DNA of 64,000 nt from an uncultured Luminiphilus sp. (GCA_938084055.1 CALKDK010000014.1:1-64000), one strand, 5' to 3'; positions 51,927-61,249 are shown, counted from the first letter of the stretch. A program made the numbers and translations. Notes: generated by a model from the sequence alone, not told the origin.

Positions 51927-53687
51927 TCAGGCCGTTACAGAGCGCGGTGGGACGTTCTGAGGAATGAAATCCTCCTCGTGCCCGGGCACGCTGTAGTCAT
52001 AGGCCCATCGATACACGCAGGGCAGTTCCTTGCCAAAGTTGCCATGCTCCGGTGGCGTGTGCTCGGTCTGCCACTCCAGCGTCGTGGCATTCCATGGGTT
52101 CCCCGGAGCTTTCTCGCCCTTGAAAGCACTCCAGATCAGATTCCAGAGAAACACCAGTTGGGCAAAGCCAACGACGAGGGCCGCAATCGTGATGCTGGCA
52201 TTCACCGCATGGGCCGATTCTGGCAGGAAGGTGGTACCGGTAATTTCAAAATACCGTCGTGGAACGCCCATGATTCCCAGGTAGTGCATGGGCAGGAATA
52301 CGAGGTAGGACCCGACGAAAGTGGTCCAGAAATGGAACTTGGCCATACCTTCGTGATACCAGCGACCGGAGATCTTGGGGTACCAGTGATAAATCGCGCC
52401 GCAGACCACCATGACCGGCGCAACAGCCATAACCATGTGGAAGTGGGCGACGACAAAGAGCGTATCGGACAGGGGCATGCTGACCGTTGAGTTGCCAAGG
52501 AACAATCCTGTCATGCCACCATTGACGAAGAACAGTAAAAAAGCGATCGAGAAAAGCATCGGTGTTGTCAGGTGGATGTTGCCCTGCCACAGCGTCAGTA
52601 CCCAGTTGTACACCTTAAGGGCTGTGGGAATTGCAATGATCAGCGTTGTTGTTGCGAAGAAGAAGCCAAAGTAAGGGTTCATTCCGCTGACATACATATG
52701 GTGAGCCCAGACCACAAAGCTCAGCGCGCCGATAATCACAATAGCCCAGACCATCATTCGATAGCCGAAAATGTTCTTTCGGGCATGCACGCTGATCAGA
52801 TCGGATACGATACCGAAGGCGGGCAGCGCCACGATGTACACCTCAGGATGTCCAAAGAACCAAAACAAATGTTGGAACAGCAGAGGGTTACCACCCACAT
52901 GCTCAGCCTCACTACCCATCGATACGATGGCAGGCATGAAAAAGCTGGTACCCAGCAGGACATCCAGCGCCATCATAATGGCGCTGACAAACAGGGCCGG
53001 GAAGGCAAAAAGGGCGAGTACGGTGGCCGTAAAGATACCCCATATGGTGAGGGGCATTCTCATCAGGGTCATACCCCGCGTGCGTGCCTGCAGGATTGTC
53101 ACTACGTAGTTCAATCCGCCCATGGTGAAGCCGATAATGAAGACAGCCAGAGACGCCAGCATAAGCAGGATGCCGGCCTCTGATCCGGGTGTTCCCGGCA
53201 GGATGGCCTGGGGCGGATACAAGGTCCAACCGGCGCCTGTGGAGCCGCCACCGACAAAAAAGCTGGCCGCTAACAGCAGCACCGCTGTGAAATAGACCCA
53301 GAAGCTGATCATGTTCAGCCAGGGAAAGACCATATCCCGGGCGCCCACCATGAGTGGTATGAGATAGTTACCAAAGCCACCCAGAAACAGCGCCGTGAGC
53401 AGGTAAACCACCATGATCATGCCGTGCATGGTGACGGCCTGCAGGTAGTAGGCGGGATCTATGAAGGTAAAGGTATTGGGCCATGCGAGTTGCAGGCGCA
53501 TGAACCAGGACAGCACGAGCGCAACAAGCCCAATGGCCAGTGCAGTTGCCGCGTACTGAATTGCAATAACCTTTGCATCCTGGCAGAAAACGTATTTACC
53601 CAGCCAGGTTTTGGGATGGTAAAGCTCCATCTCCCCAACCTCGGCTGGCCGTACAAAAATGCTCTCATCGTGTGCAGTGTATTCCAT
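51927..53687 (-). CDS. ctaD: cytochrome c oxidase subunit I
   Basis: 586 aa; HGMIMVVYLLTALFLGGFGNYLIPLMVGARDMVFPWLN, LFWFFGHPEVYIVALPAFG, VWAHHMYVSGMNP. Confidence 0.97.
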   Translation of the reverse strand: MEYTAHDESIFVRPAEVGEMELYHPKTWLGKYVFCQDAKVIAIQYAATALAIGLVALVLSWFMRLQLAWPNTFTFIDPAYYLQAVTMHGMIMVVYLLTALFLGGFGNYLIPLMVGARDMVFPWLNMISFWVYFTAVLLLAASFFVGGGSTGAGWTLYPPQAILPGTPGSEAGILLMLASLAVFIIGFTMGGLNYVVTILQARTRGMTLMRMPLTIWGIFTATVLALFAFPALFVSAIMMALDVLLGTSFFMPAIVSMGSEAEHVGGNPLLFQHLFWFFGHPEVYIVALPAFGIVSDLISVHARKNIFGYRMMVWAIVIIGALSFVVWAHHMYVSGMNPYFGFFFATTTLIIAIPTALKVYNWVLTLWQGNIHLTTPMLFSIAFLLFFVNGGMTGLFLGNSTVSMPLSDTLFVVAHFHMVMAVAPVMVVCGAIYHWYPKISGRWYHEGMAKFHFWTTFVGSYLVFLPMHYLGIMGVPRRYFEITGTTFLPESAHAVNASITIAALVVGFAQLVFLWNLIWSAFKGEKAPGNPWNATTLEWQTEHTPPEHGNFGKELPCVYRWAYDYSVPGHEEDFIPQNVPPRSVTA

Positions 53688-53730
53688 GATTATCTCTCGG
53701 TTTTGTCTGCTGTGTTGGCTGTGCCGTGGG

Positions 53731-55098
53731 TTACAGGGTATTGATGTAGGCGACCATGTCGGTCACGGCTTCATCGTCTACCAGGGTATTTGAAAGAAGC
53801 CCCATCTGTAGCCCGTAAAGGTCGTCACTGTGCCGGCCGCGGATGCCCGCCCGGAACTTCTGTAACTGTTCAGCCATGTACCAATCATCCAGATCAGTCA
53901 GTGCCGGCGCATTGACCGTCCAGACACCGCGACCATCACCACCGTGGCATTGAGCGCAGGTGGACTGGTAGAGGGCGGCGGAGTTGGCCGGATCTCCAGC
54001 GATGGTGTCGGTCAGTTCGGCGCCGGGCAGGGTATTGATGTAGGCGACTACGTTTTCAATGGCGCTGGCATCAGCCAACGTCATGGCCATGGGTGCCATG
54101 GTCTGGCCCCACACATCGTCTTCATGGGTACCCCTGACACCCCGTTTAAAGTGGCGCAGCTGGCGCTTCATGTACTCGGAATCCATCCCGGCAAGGCGGG
54201 GTGCGTGCATTGCCGCATTACCCTCGGCATTCGCGCCGTGACACGAGCCGCATACTGCATAGGCAGCCTGACCGGCAACCAGATCCGACGATAATGCGGT
54301 CTGGGTTTCGGCAAATGTGGGTTGATCTGCCACCCAACGGGTGTAGGTTTCGGTATCTTCAACGACGACTCGGCCGCGCATGGCGTAGTGACCCACACCG
54401 CAGAGCTCCTCGCACAACAGGTCATAACTTCCAACTTTATTGGGCTCAGCCCAGATGTAGGAAACCTGCCCGGGAACAAAGTCCATTTTCACCCTGAATT
54501 GGGGCACAGTGAAGTTGTGAAGGACATCGGTAGATCGCAACAGGAACGTCACCGGTTGATCCACTTCCAGGTGCAGTACCGGGTCGTACACGATGACATC
54601 GTCTTTTCCAAACGGGTCTGTGGGATCGATTCCCAGGGGATTGTCTGCGCTGGTATGGCTGACATCCACCGCACCCAGCTTGCCATCGTCGCCTGGAAGC
54701 CGGTAGGACCAATTCCATTGCCGCGCCAGAACTTCAACTTCCAGCGCATCGTCGGGTGGCGTGACAACGTCTGCCCATATAAAGAGGCCGGGTGCCAGCA
54801 TGGCAGCCACGCCGACCGTGGTCAGGCCCGTCAGCCAACTCTCCATTTTTACACTCTCGGGTTCGTACTCGGCCCGGCGCCCTTCCTTGTTCCGAAATTT
54901 GATCACGCAGTAGGCGATAAACCCGTTGACCGCGACGAAACCAATGCCGGTAACGATAAAAGTGAGTGTCACCGTATCATCCATTGCGCTCCAATTGGAT
55001 GCGATGGGTGTGAAATACCAGGGACTCAAAAAGTGAAACAGGACCGTCCCGAAAACCAGGACGAGCAGAACAATTGCAAATACCATAAACAACCTCAT
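53731..55098 (-). CDS. ctaC: cytochrome c oxidase subunit II with two C-terminal cytochrome c domains
   Basis: CuA motif CEELCGVGHYAMRG and two heme motifs CGSCH and CAQCH. Likely start at 55098 (MRLFMVFAIVLLV). Confidence 0.95.
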   Translation of the reverse strand: MRLFMVFAIVLLVLVFGTVLFHFLSPWYFTPIASNWSAMDDTVTLTFIVTGIGFVAVNGFIAYCVIKFRNKEGRRAEYEPESVKMESWLTGLTTVGVAAMLAPGLFIWADVVTPPDDALEVEVLARQWNWSYRLPGDDGKLGAVDVSHTSADNPLGIDPTDPFGKDDVIVYDPVLHLEVDQPVTFLLRSTDVLHNFTVPQFRVKMDFVPGQVSYIWAEPNKVGSYDLLCEELCGVGHYAMRGRVVVEDTETYTRWVADQPTFAETQTALSSDLVAGQAAYAVCGSCHGANAEGNAAMHAPRLAGMDSEYMKRQLRHFKRGVRGTHEDDVWGQTMAPMAMTLADASAIENVVAYINTLPGAELTDTIAGDPANSAALYQSTCAQCHGGDGRGVWTVNAPALTDLDDWYMAEQLQKFRAGIRGRHSDDLYGLQMGLLSNTLVDDEAVTDMVAYINTL

Positions 55099-55305
55099 GT
55101 ACGCTGTGTACAAGGTACACCAGCGTCCCCCAATGCGCGGTCGCCCGTGACAGGACCCCAATTACAACACTGTCCGTAGCTTAGGTAACCGCTTCCCCCA
55201 TATAAGACATCCGTTACTCTGGACGTCGTTTTGCGTTTTTACTGCATTTATCGTTTACGACAACGATCTCGTTATCGGGCGGCTACTGCCGACCGCATTT
55301 ATCTG

Positions 55306-55857
55306 TCAGGCCCACTTCCTGAATTTATCCCAGTTTCGCAGCAGCATCATGAGTGGTCCCGTGTGGGTCACCTCGGTACCAGCGCGTTCGAGCGAGGGAT
55401 GCTTCTTCATTACTGACTTCAAACATTTCTCGTCCTGGGGCGTCGTCTCGACGAAAAGTACGTGCTTGCCTGCCGCGAGTGCTTTCTCAAAGCGGCGGAA
55501 ATGACTGTTGGGTGCCTGCATGCCAATAAAGCCGGCCTCCCAGGTAGTAAAACCGAAGGCTACGATGGCGAGGAAAATAAAGGGCGCCCAACCGACCTGC
55601 GCGGCAATACCGGAAAGATGGGATACGGTCAGTACAATAGCGGCGGCGATCGCGCCCAGGACAGCGCCGATCTCGCCGGCATGGATGACGTCCGTTTTCA
55701 GGAAACTGCCGACCGGGTTCACGTCGCGCGCATTAACGGCCACGTCGTCATTACTGAGTAAATAAATCTGGGGCCTCGCGATGCCGCTGGCCTCAAGATC
55801 ATGTTCGACCTGTTCCAAGTTGTCCAGGTCGCTACTCATATAGTAGAAGCGCTTCAT
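55306..55857 (-). CDS. hypothetical membrane protein, stress-protein/DUF1269-like architecture
   Basis: 183 aa; MKRFYYMSSDLDNLEQVEHDLEASGIARPQIYLLSND followed by two TM segments and a cytosolic tail. Confidence 0.7.
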   Translation of the reverse strand: MKRFYYMSSDLDNLEQVEHDLEASGIARPQIYLLSNDDVAVNARDVNPVGSFLKTDVIHAGEIGAVLGAIAAAIVLTVSHLSGIAAQVGWAPFIFLAIVAFGFTTWEAGFIGMQAPNSHFRRFEKALAAGKHVLFVETTPQDEKCLKSVMKKHPSLERAGTEVTHTGPLMMLLRNWDKFRKWA

Positions 55858-56457
55858 GAGCCCTCCTTATTTTTTATTATCGTTTGGACCGCTGGTAAGA
55901 CCCGAAGTCAGTGTCGTACTGACGGTCCCTCTGGTACCACCTCCGCGCTTCTCTGAGCCCGTGAGTCATCTGAAGACAGCGCTTCATTGGCAGTGAGTAT
56001 AGTGCGCCAATTACGAGAATGAAAGTCAGTTTCTCAATCCCGTTCCGAGCTCGCCTGCCAGGCCAGGAATTGTGAAAACCCAACCTATTTTGCAATTGAC
56101 ACCGACGGGGTGGGTCGCAGTCCGGTGGGCGTGCAGCTTGCGACGATAGTCTTTGCCAGTGAGCTGGGCGGCCGGTTGATTCAGGCCCCTCTCCAGTAAA
56201 TCGGGCCAGGTGCGCAAGGGTGCTCGGGGAGAGCTTAACGGGGGCAAGATTTTTCACCCCGCTGTATGGTTTTCTGTTCGGGATTGGACCACACTAGCGC
56301 CTGAATTGGACTTGTGGGGCGGCCAGGGAGGGCGATGAACCACTGATAACGATTGACCGCCGGGAATGTACAGTGCATCCAAGCGGGGAGTCGTTATCCA
56401 AGGTGTTCGGTTTTCAGCGAACAGCGTCCTGCAGCCACTGCCGACCAAGGGGAGGGT

Positions 56458-57480
56458 ATGCCGATGCGTGACAACATGCGTCCGAGTGACGGGGCCACCC
56501 CTTATCACGTCGGATTTTTGCTGGTTGAAAATTTCACCCTGATCTCACTCTCCAGTGCGCTGGAACCCCTCCGTATTGCGAATTTGCAGTCGGGCCGTTC
56601 CCTCTACCGTTGGGGATTGGTCGGGGGTGGCCCCACGCACCAGGTCTGCAGTGACGGCATTCCGGTAACACTTGATTACACCCTCGAGAGTGCACCCACA
56701 TTTGACCTGGTTATCGTCGTGGGGGGCATCGGTATCGAGCAGAGCCTGCCCCGTCCCCTCATCAGCTGGTTACGCAAACAGGCCCAGCGTGGTGTGGTGA
56801 TGGGTTCGGTCTGCACGGGTGCCTATGCACTGGCGGCTGCCGGGTTATTGGATGGTTATCAGTGCAGCGCTCATTGGGACTGCCTGACCGTCCTTACAGA
56901 CCGTTTTCCCCGAATTGCCTGTAACAACCAGCTGTATACGCTGGACAGGGATCGAATGACCTGTACGGGCGGGACCATTCCCATGCACATGATGTTGGCA
57001 CTGCTTTCATCCCGGCACCCACAGGCCCTGGTTGATGCGGTGGCCGATATGTTGGTCTGCGAACGGTACCGTGCGGATGTTGAAATGCAGCTGGTGCCCA
57101 TGTGGTCCCGCAAAGTGGAGATGCAGCCCAAGCTTAAAGAGGTACTGCAACTCATGGAAGCAAACCTCGAGGAGCCGATTCCGCTGCAGGAGCTGGCAGA
57201 TTTTGTCGCCTTGTCCCGGCGCCAGCTGGAAAGGCTGTTTCTCAAGTACTTGCACTGTACCCCTTCGAGGTACTACCTCAAGCTGCGTTTGGACCGCGCT
57301 CGACGACTCGTCAAGCAAAGCTCGCGCTCTATTGTGGAAATTACCTCCATGTGTGGTTTCGTCTCTACGACCCACTTCAGCCGCTGCTATCGAAAATACA
57401 TCGGGGTTTCGCCGCGGGTTGACCGACTCAACTGTCAGCCGGAATTGCAGCCCGCGGCCAACGAAGCCCTCAGTGCATGA
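56458..57480 (+). CDS. GlxA family transcriptional regulator (DJ-1/PfpI-like plus AraC HTH), GbdR-like
   Basis: Start at 56458 after ggagg; VGFLLVENFTLISLSSALEPLRIANLQSGRSLYRW, VCTGAYALAAAGLLDG, C-terminal AraC LHCTPSRYYLKLRLDRARRLVKQ. Confidence 0.92.
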   Translation: MPMRDNMRPSDGATPYHVGFLLVENFTLISLSSALEPLRIANLQSGRSLYRWGLVGGGPTHQVCSDGIPVTLDYTLESAPTFDLVIVVGGIGIEQSLPRPLISWLRKQAQRGVVMGSVCTGAYALAAAGLLDGYQCSAHWDCLTVLTDRFPRIACNNQLYTLDRDRMTCTGGTIPMHMMLALLSSRHPQALVDAVADMLVCERYRADVEMQLVPMWSRKVEMQPKLKEVLQLMEANLEEPIPLQELADFVALSRRQLERLFLKYLHCTPSRYYLKLRLDRARRLVKQSSRSIVEITSMCGFVSTTHFSRCYRKYIGVSPRVDRLNCQPELQPAANEALSA

Positions 57481-57640
57481 AGCGCCAGAACCTTCGGTCC
57501 CTGGAGCGCAGGCATCTTGGGGTGGCAGCTCGCCCTGAGCACTGGCCTCCCGGAGGCTCTGGTTACTCGATGGGTGTGCGGGCCACTTCTTACTAAAGTC
57601 GTTGCTGACGCAACCGCCCGGGGGCTGGCTGGCGGGTCTC

Positions 57641-58990
57641 TTATCTTGCGGACCCGGCGCCCGGGGCCACGTAATCGTGACGCAGGGTATCCCCGATCGC
57701 TGCACTGCGGGCGTCAGCCACCAGGGCGTCGACATTGCTGCCGGTCAGCGATTGGAGAAATAGCACCAGGGCGGCCTGGTCCTCCCGGGGAATGTGCAGA
57801 GGGCGGATACGGGAATCCTGCGCGGGGTCGCCGCCGCCGCCTTCTGCGTAAAATTGCACGACGGCCTCCAAGGTGGCGAGGGAGCCATCGTGCATGTAGG
57901 GTGCTGTGAGTCCCACGTTACGCAGGCTGGGGGTCCTGTAGCGCCACCGATCTTCAGCCGCGCCACTGACTTCCACCCGTCCATCATCGGTAAATTTTTC
58001 TGTTTCCACGTCGACCTGCGGGGTGACGTAGACACCAGGTGCTACTTGCAAGCGCTGCGGTCTGGATCCCCGTTGCGCCCGCAAAAATCCGGTCCCCGTA
58101 TTGTGGAACATACCATCGGTGAACAGAGCTGTTTGTTCACCGATGCTGTGGCAGGACTGGCAGCCCTGGGTCAGGAATACCTCAAAGCCACGGATTTCCG
58201 GTGCCTTGAATCCGGCAACGCCATCGGTGGGTCTCGTGGTTTGGAAATACCAGCGGTCAAAGGGGGAGTCACCGCTGACCAGTGCGCGCTGGTAGGAAGC
58301 AAGGGCGCGGCCCAGATTTTTTTCGGTGAGACCATCTGCAAAGATGGTGTTAAAAGCAGTCGAGTACGCAGGGATATCCTCCAGTCGGCGGATCACGGCT
58401 TGCCTCGAGGGGTTTGCCATCTCATTTCTCGCCAGCAGCGGCGACCAAACCTGCGCCACCAGCGAGGACTCCCGACCATCCCAAAAGAGCTGGCTCAGGA
58501 AGGCCACGTTATATAGGGAGGGTGCATTGCGGCGTCCGCCCCGACCTTCGTCACCCACGGGTGTCGCCAGTTCGTTTTGCGTAAAACCCTGCTCAGGCAC
58601 ATGGCACATGCCGCAAGACAGGTTGGAATTGGTGGACAATCTTCGGTCAAAAAACAGGGTGCGCCCGAGGTCAACCTCCGCCGCCCGCAGTGTCATGTTG
58701 GTTCCCGGTAGCCCCTTTTGTATCGCATTTGCGATGTCCGCCAGGGGGAGTCGTTCACCAAAAGTTTCCAGAATGGCTTCTGAGTTGGTGGCGTAATGGG
58801 GCGATTCATAGCCCTCCCGGTTGTCTGCCATTCCCACTCTGTATTCCGATTGCGCCCAGACGTCTCCTCCTGCATTGACAGTGAGAAGGGCCAAGCCGGT
58901 CGCAACCATCTGAACTGTTGCAAATACAGCGGTGAAAGGGTGCTGTTTCTTTTTCGAAAGTGCTAGGCTCATGGCGTAAGGATAATGCAT
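57641..58990 (-). CDS. di-heme cytochrome c peroxidase / MauG family protein
   Basis: CGMCHVPEQGFTQNELATP and CQSCHSIGEQ heme motifs; RNAPSLYNVAFLSQLFWDGRESSL. Start uncertain (58990 or 58972). Confidence 0.92.
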   Translation of the reverse strand: MHYPYAMSLALSKKKQHPFTAVFATVQMVATGLALLTVNAGGDVWAQSEYRVGMADNREGYESPHYATNSEAILETFGERLPLADIANAIQKGLPGTNMTLRAAEVDLGRTLFFDRRLSTNSNLSCGMCHVPEQGFTQNELATPVGDEGRGGRRNAPSLYNVAFLSQLFWDGRESSLVAQVWSPLLARNEMANPSRQAVIRRLEDIPAYSTAFNTIFADGLTEKNLGRALASYQRALVSGDSPFDRWYFQTTRPTDGVAGFKAPEIRGFEVFLTQGCQSCHSIGEQTALFTDGMFHNTGTGFLRAQRGSRPQRLQVAPGVYVTPQVDVETEKFTDDGRVEVSGAAEDRWRYRTPSLRNVGLTAPYMHDGSLATLEAVVQFYAEGGGGDPAQDSRIRPLHIPREDQAALVLFLQSLTGSNVDALVADARSAAIGDTLRHDYVAPGAGSAR

Positions 58991-59003
58991 TGGAGAGAAG
59001 ACC

Positions 59004-60359
59004 ATGATTCGAAAGTTAATCGGCATAGTGACAGCCCTCATTGCGGTGGCCGCACCCTTAGCCTGGGCAGATGAGACGTGCATGTCGCCCTACATGGCAA
59101 AGATTGTGGGGCAGGAGGACTATGTCTATATCTGGACGCTGGGTATGGAGGGCGTGGGCGATGGCGAGGACAAACTCGTAACGGTCGATGTCAATCCTGA
59201 ATCGGAGAGTTTTGGCGAGGTTGTACACAGCCTGTCCGTCGGTGGCCGTAATGAGGCCCATCACTCGGGTCTCACAGATGATCGCCGTTATCTTTGGGCT
59301 TCGGGCCTCGATACCAGCAAGATCTTTATTTTCGACATTCATACAGATCCTGCGCAGCCCAGAATACATCGCGAGATTGATGACTTCGTTGCCAAAACAG
59401 GCGGCATTGTGGGGCCGCACACCAACTATGCGCTGCCGGGCCGGATGCTTATCACTGGATTGTCCAACAACCGTGATCATGGCGGTCGTACCGGCATGGC
59501 CGAATACACCAATGATGGTGACTTCATCACCAGCGTCTGGATGCCCACCGATGACAACCTGCAGGGGGCGGTGAAATCCGGAAATTACGCTGACGGGTAC
59601 GGCTATGATGCCCGAGCGCTGCCGCGCCGTAATGTTTTGGTCACGTCATCTTTTACCGGCTGGAACAATTACATGATGAACCTCGGGAAAATGATGGCTG
59701 ACCCCGAGGCGATGAAGCGATTTGGCAATACGGTTGTTATCTGGGATCTGCACGCCCGCACGCCCAAAAAAGTGCTCGACGTGCCCGGTGCGCCCCTGGA
59801 ACTGCGATGCGCCTGGGGTTCCCGCTCTAACTACTGTTTTACTACGACGGCGCTCACGTCCAAAATCTGGCTTATTCATGAGGATGAAGCGGGGGAATGG
59901 CATGCGACGGCGGTGGCTGATATCGGAGACGCCAGCAAGATACCCCTGCCCGTGGATATTTCCATTTCCGCAGATGACAACCATCTCTGGGTCAACACCT
60001 GGAACGATGGCAAGGTACGACTTTTCGATATTTCGAACCCCCATGCCCCGGAGCAGGTTTTCGAGAAGCGCATCGGCGAACAAATCAATATGGTGTCCCA
60101 AAGCTGGGACGGCGAGCGCGTCTACTTCACCTCCTCACTGCTGGCGAATTGGGACAAGACCGGTTCGGGGGCGGGGGATGACGGCGATGTGCAGTACTTC
60201 AAGCTGTTCCATTGGGACGGTGAGTCTCTGACCCCGGAGTTCAGTCTTGATTTTGTTGAAATGGGATTGGGGTCGCCACACCAGATGCGTTTTGGTGCCC
60301 ACGCGTTGTACGGCCAGCCAGCGACCAAAATGGACCACGATGGCATGGCAGCGCGCTGA
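59004..60359 (+). CDS. mtoX: selenium-binding protein SBP56 family, candidate methanethiol oxidase
   Basis: 451 aa with signal peptide; DETCMSPYMAKIVGQEDYVYIWTLGMEG, NEAHHSGLTDDRRYLWASGLDTSKIFIFD; neighbours SCO and MauG match described mto loci. Confidence 0.88.
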   Translation: MIRKLIGIVTALIAVAAPLAWADETCMSPYMAKIVGQEDYVYIWTLGMEGVGDGEDKLVTVDVNPESESFGEVVHSLSVGGRNEAHHSGLTDDRRYLWASGLDTSKIFIFDIHTDPAQPRIHREIDDFVAKTGGIVGPHTNYALPGRMLITGLSNNRDHGGRTGMAEYTNDGDFITSVWMPTDDNLQGAVKSGNYADGYGYDARALPRRNVLVTSSFTGWNNYMMNLGKMMADPEAMKRFGNTVVIWDLHARTPKKVLDVPGAPLELRCAWGSRSNYCFTTTALTSKIWLIHEDEAGEWHATAVADIGDASKIPLPVDISISADDNHLWVNTWNDGKVRLFDISNPHAPEQVFEKRIGEQINMVSQSWDGERVYFTSSLLANWDKTGSGAGDDGDVQYFKLFHWDGESLTPEFSLDFVEMGLGSPHQMRFGAHALYGQPATKMDHDGMAAR

Positions 60360-61038
60360 GGCAGTGCGTCGTGTCCTGACTGGGCTGTTGGTCTGCTGTT
60401 GGACAGCCACCATGGCGGCTGCCCCCCATGAGCACACGCCGCCCGTGGTGCTGGCGCCCGGCTACGAGGAGCTTGAATTTGTGCCGCCTGTTGCCGGGAC
60501 TTACCAGCTTCCCCCTATGGGTGACGCTGCGGATGGTCCTGTGCTGGATACGCTGGGTAAGGCCGGACGATTGCATGATTACCTGGGTGAAAAAGCGACG
60601 GTCCTGAGCTTCATTTTCACCACATGCAATGACGTAAATGGCTGCCCACTGGCAACCTATGTCATGAGTGGCGTGCAGGCGGCGGTGCTCGAAGAGGCGA
60701 GCCTCGCGGACAGTGTCCGACTGGTCAGCTTCAGTTTCGATCCGGAGAAGGACACGCCGGAGGCGTTGGGCCGTTACGGAGACCAGTTCAGATCCCAGGG
60801 CTTTGACTGGCAGTTTTTAACGACAGCTTCCGAGGATGACCTGCGCCCCATACTGGACGCCTATGACCAATGGGTTATTCGGGATTACGACCGGGAGGGC
60901 AACTATCTGGGTACCATGTCCCACGTGCTGCGTGTGTACCTGATTGATGCAGACCGACAAATCCGGAACATCTACAGCACCTCTTTCCTGCACGCCGACA
61001 CGGTGATCAACGATCTTAGGAGCCTGCTGCTGCAGTAG
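60340..61038 (+). CDS. SCO family protein with CX5CP motif
   Basis: VLSFIFTTCNDVNGCPLATYVM...VRLVSFSFDPEKDTPEALGRYG...TMSHVLRVYLID; overlaps the mtoX 3' end by about 20 nt if ATG 60340 is used (GTG 60364 is the alternative). Confidence 0.88.
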   Translation: MAWQRAEAVRRVLTGLLVCCWTATMAAAPHEHTPPVVLAPGYEELEFVPPVAGTYQLPPMGDAADGPVLDTLGKAGRLHDYLGEKATVLSFIFTTCNDVNGCPLATYVMSGVQAAVLEEASLADSVRLVSFSFDPEKDTPEALGRYGDQFRSQGFDWQFLTTASEDDLRPILDAYDQWVIRDYDREGNYLGTMSHVLRVYLIDADRQIRNIYSTSFLHADTVINDLRSLLLQ

Positions 61039-61047
61039 CAGCAGGCT
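61021..61047. terminator. perfect 11-bp hairpin at the end of the mtoX-SCO unit, no U tract
   Basis: AGCCTGCTGCT-GCAGT-AGCAGCAGGCT; the SCO stop codon (61036-61038) lies within it. Confidence 0.45.
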
Positions 61048-61249
61048 CCGCAGCGTCACCAGTACGGGCTTTCCCAAGGAGCCGATAAATAACCATGTCG
61101 ATGGGACTTGCCCTACACTATTTGGTTAGCCCGCGGCGCGGGTATGGGCGCATCACTATCGGCTTTGCAGTGGTCTGCCAGTGTCGGTCAGGCGGTGTCC
61201 AACCCATCTTCGTCGCTGCACAGAACGACGTTTAGAACGCAAGGAATCC

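Noticed and set aside
54322-55179. 285-aa plus-strand ORF over coxB
   Set aside because: Antisense to CoxB; no domain signal.
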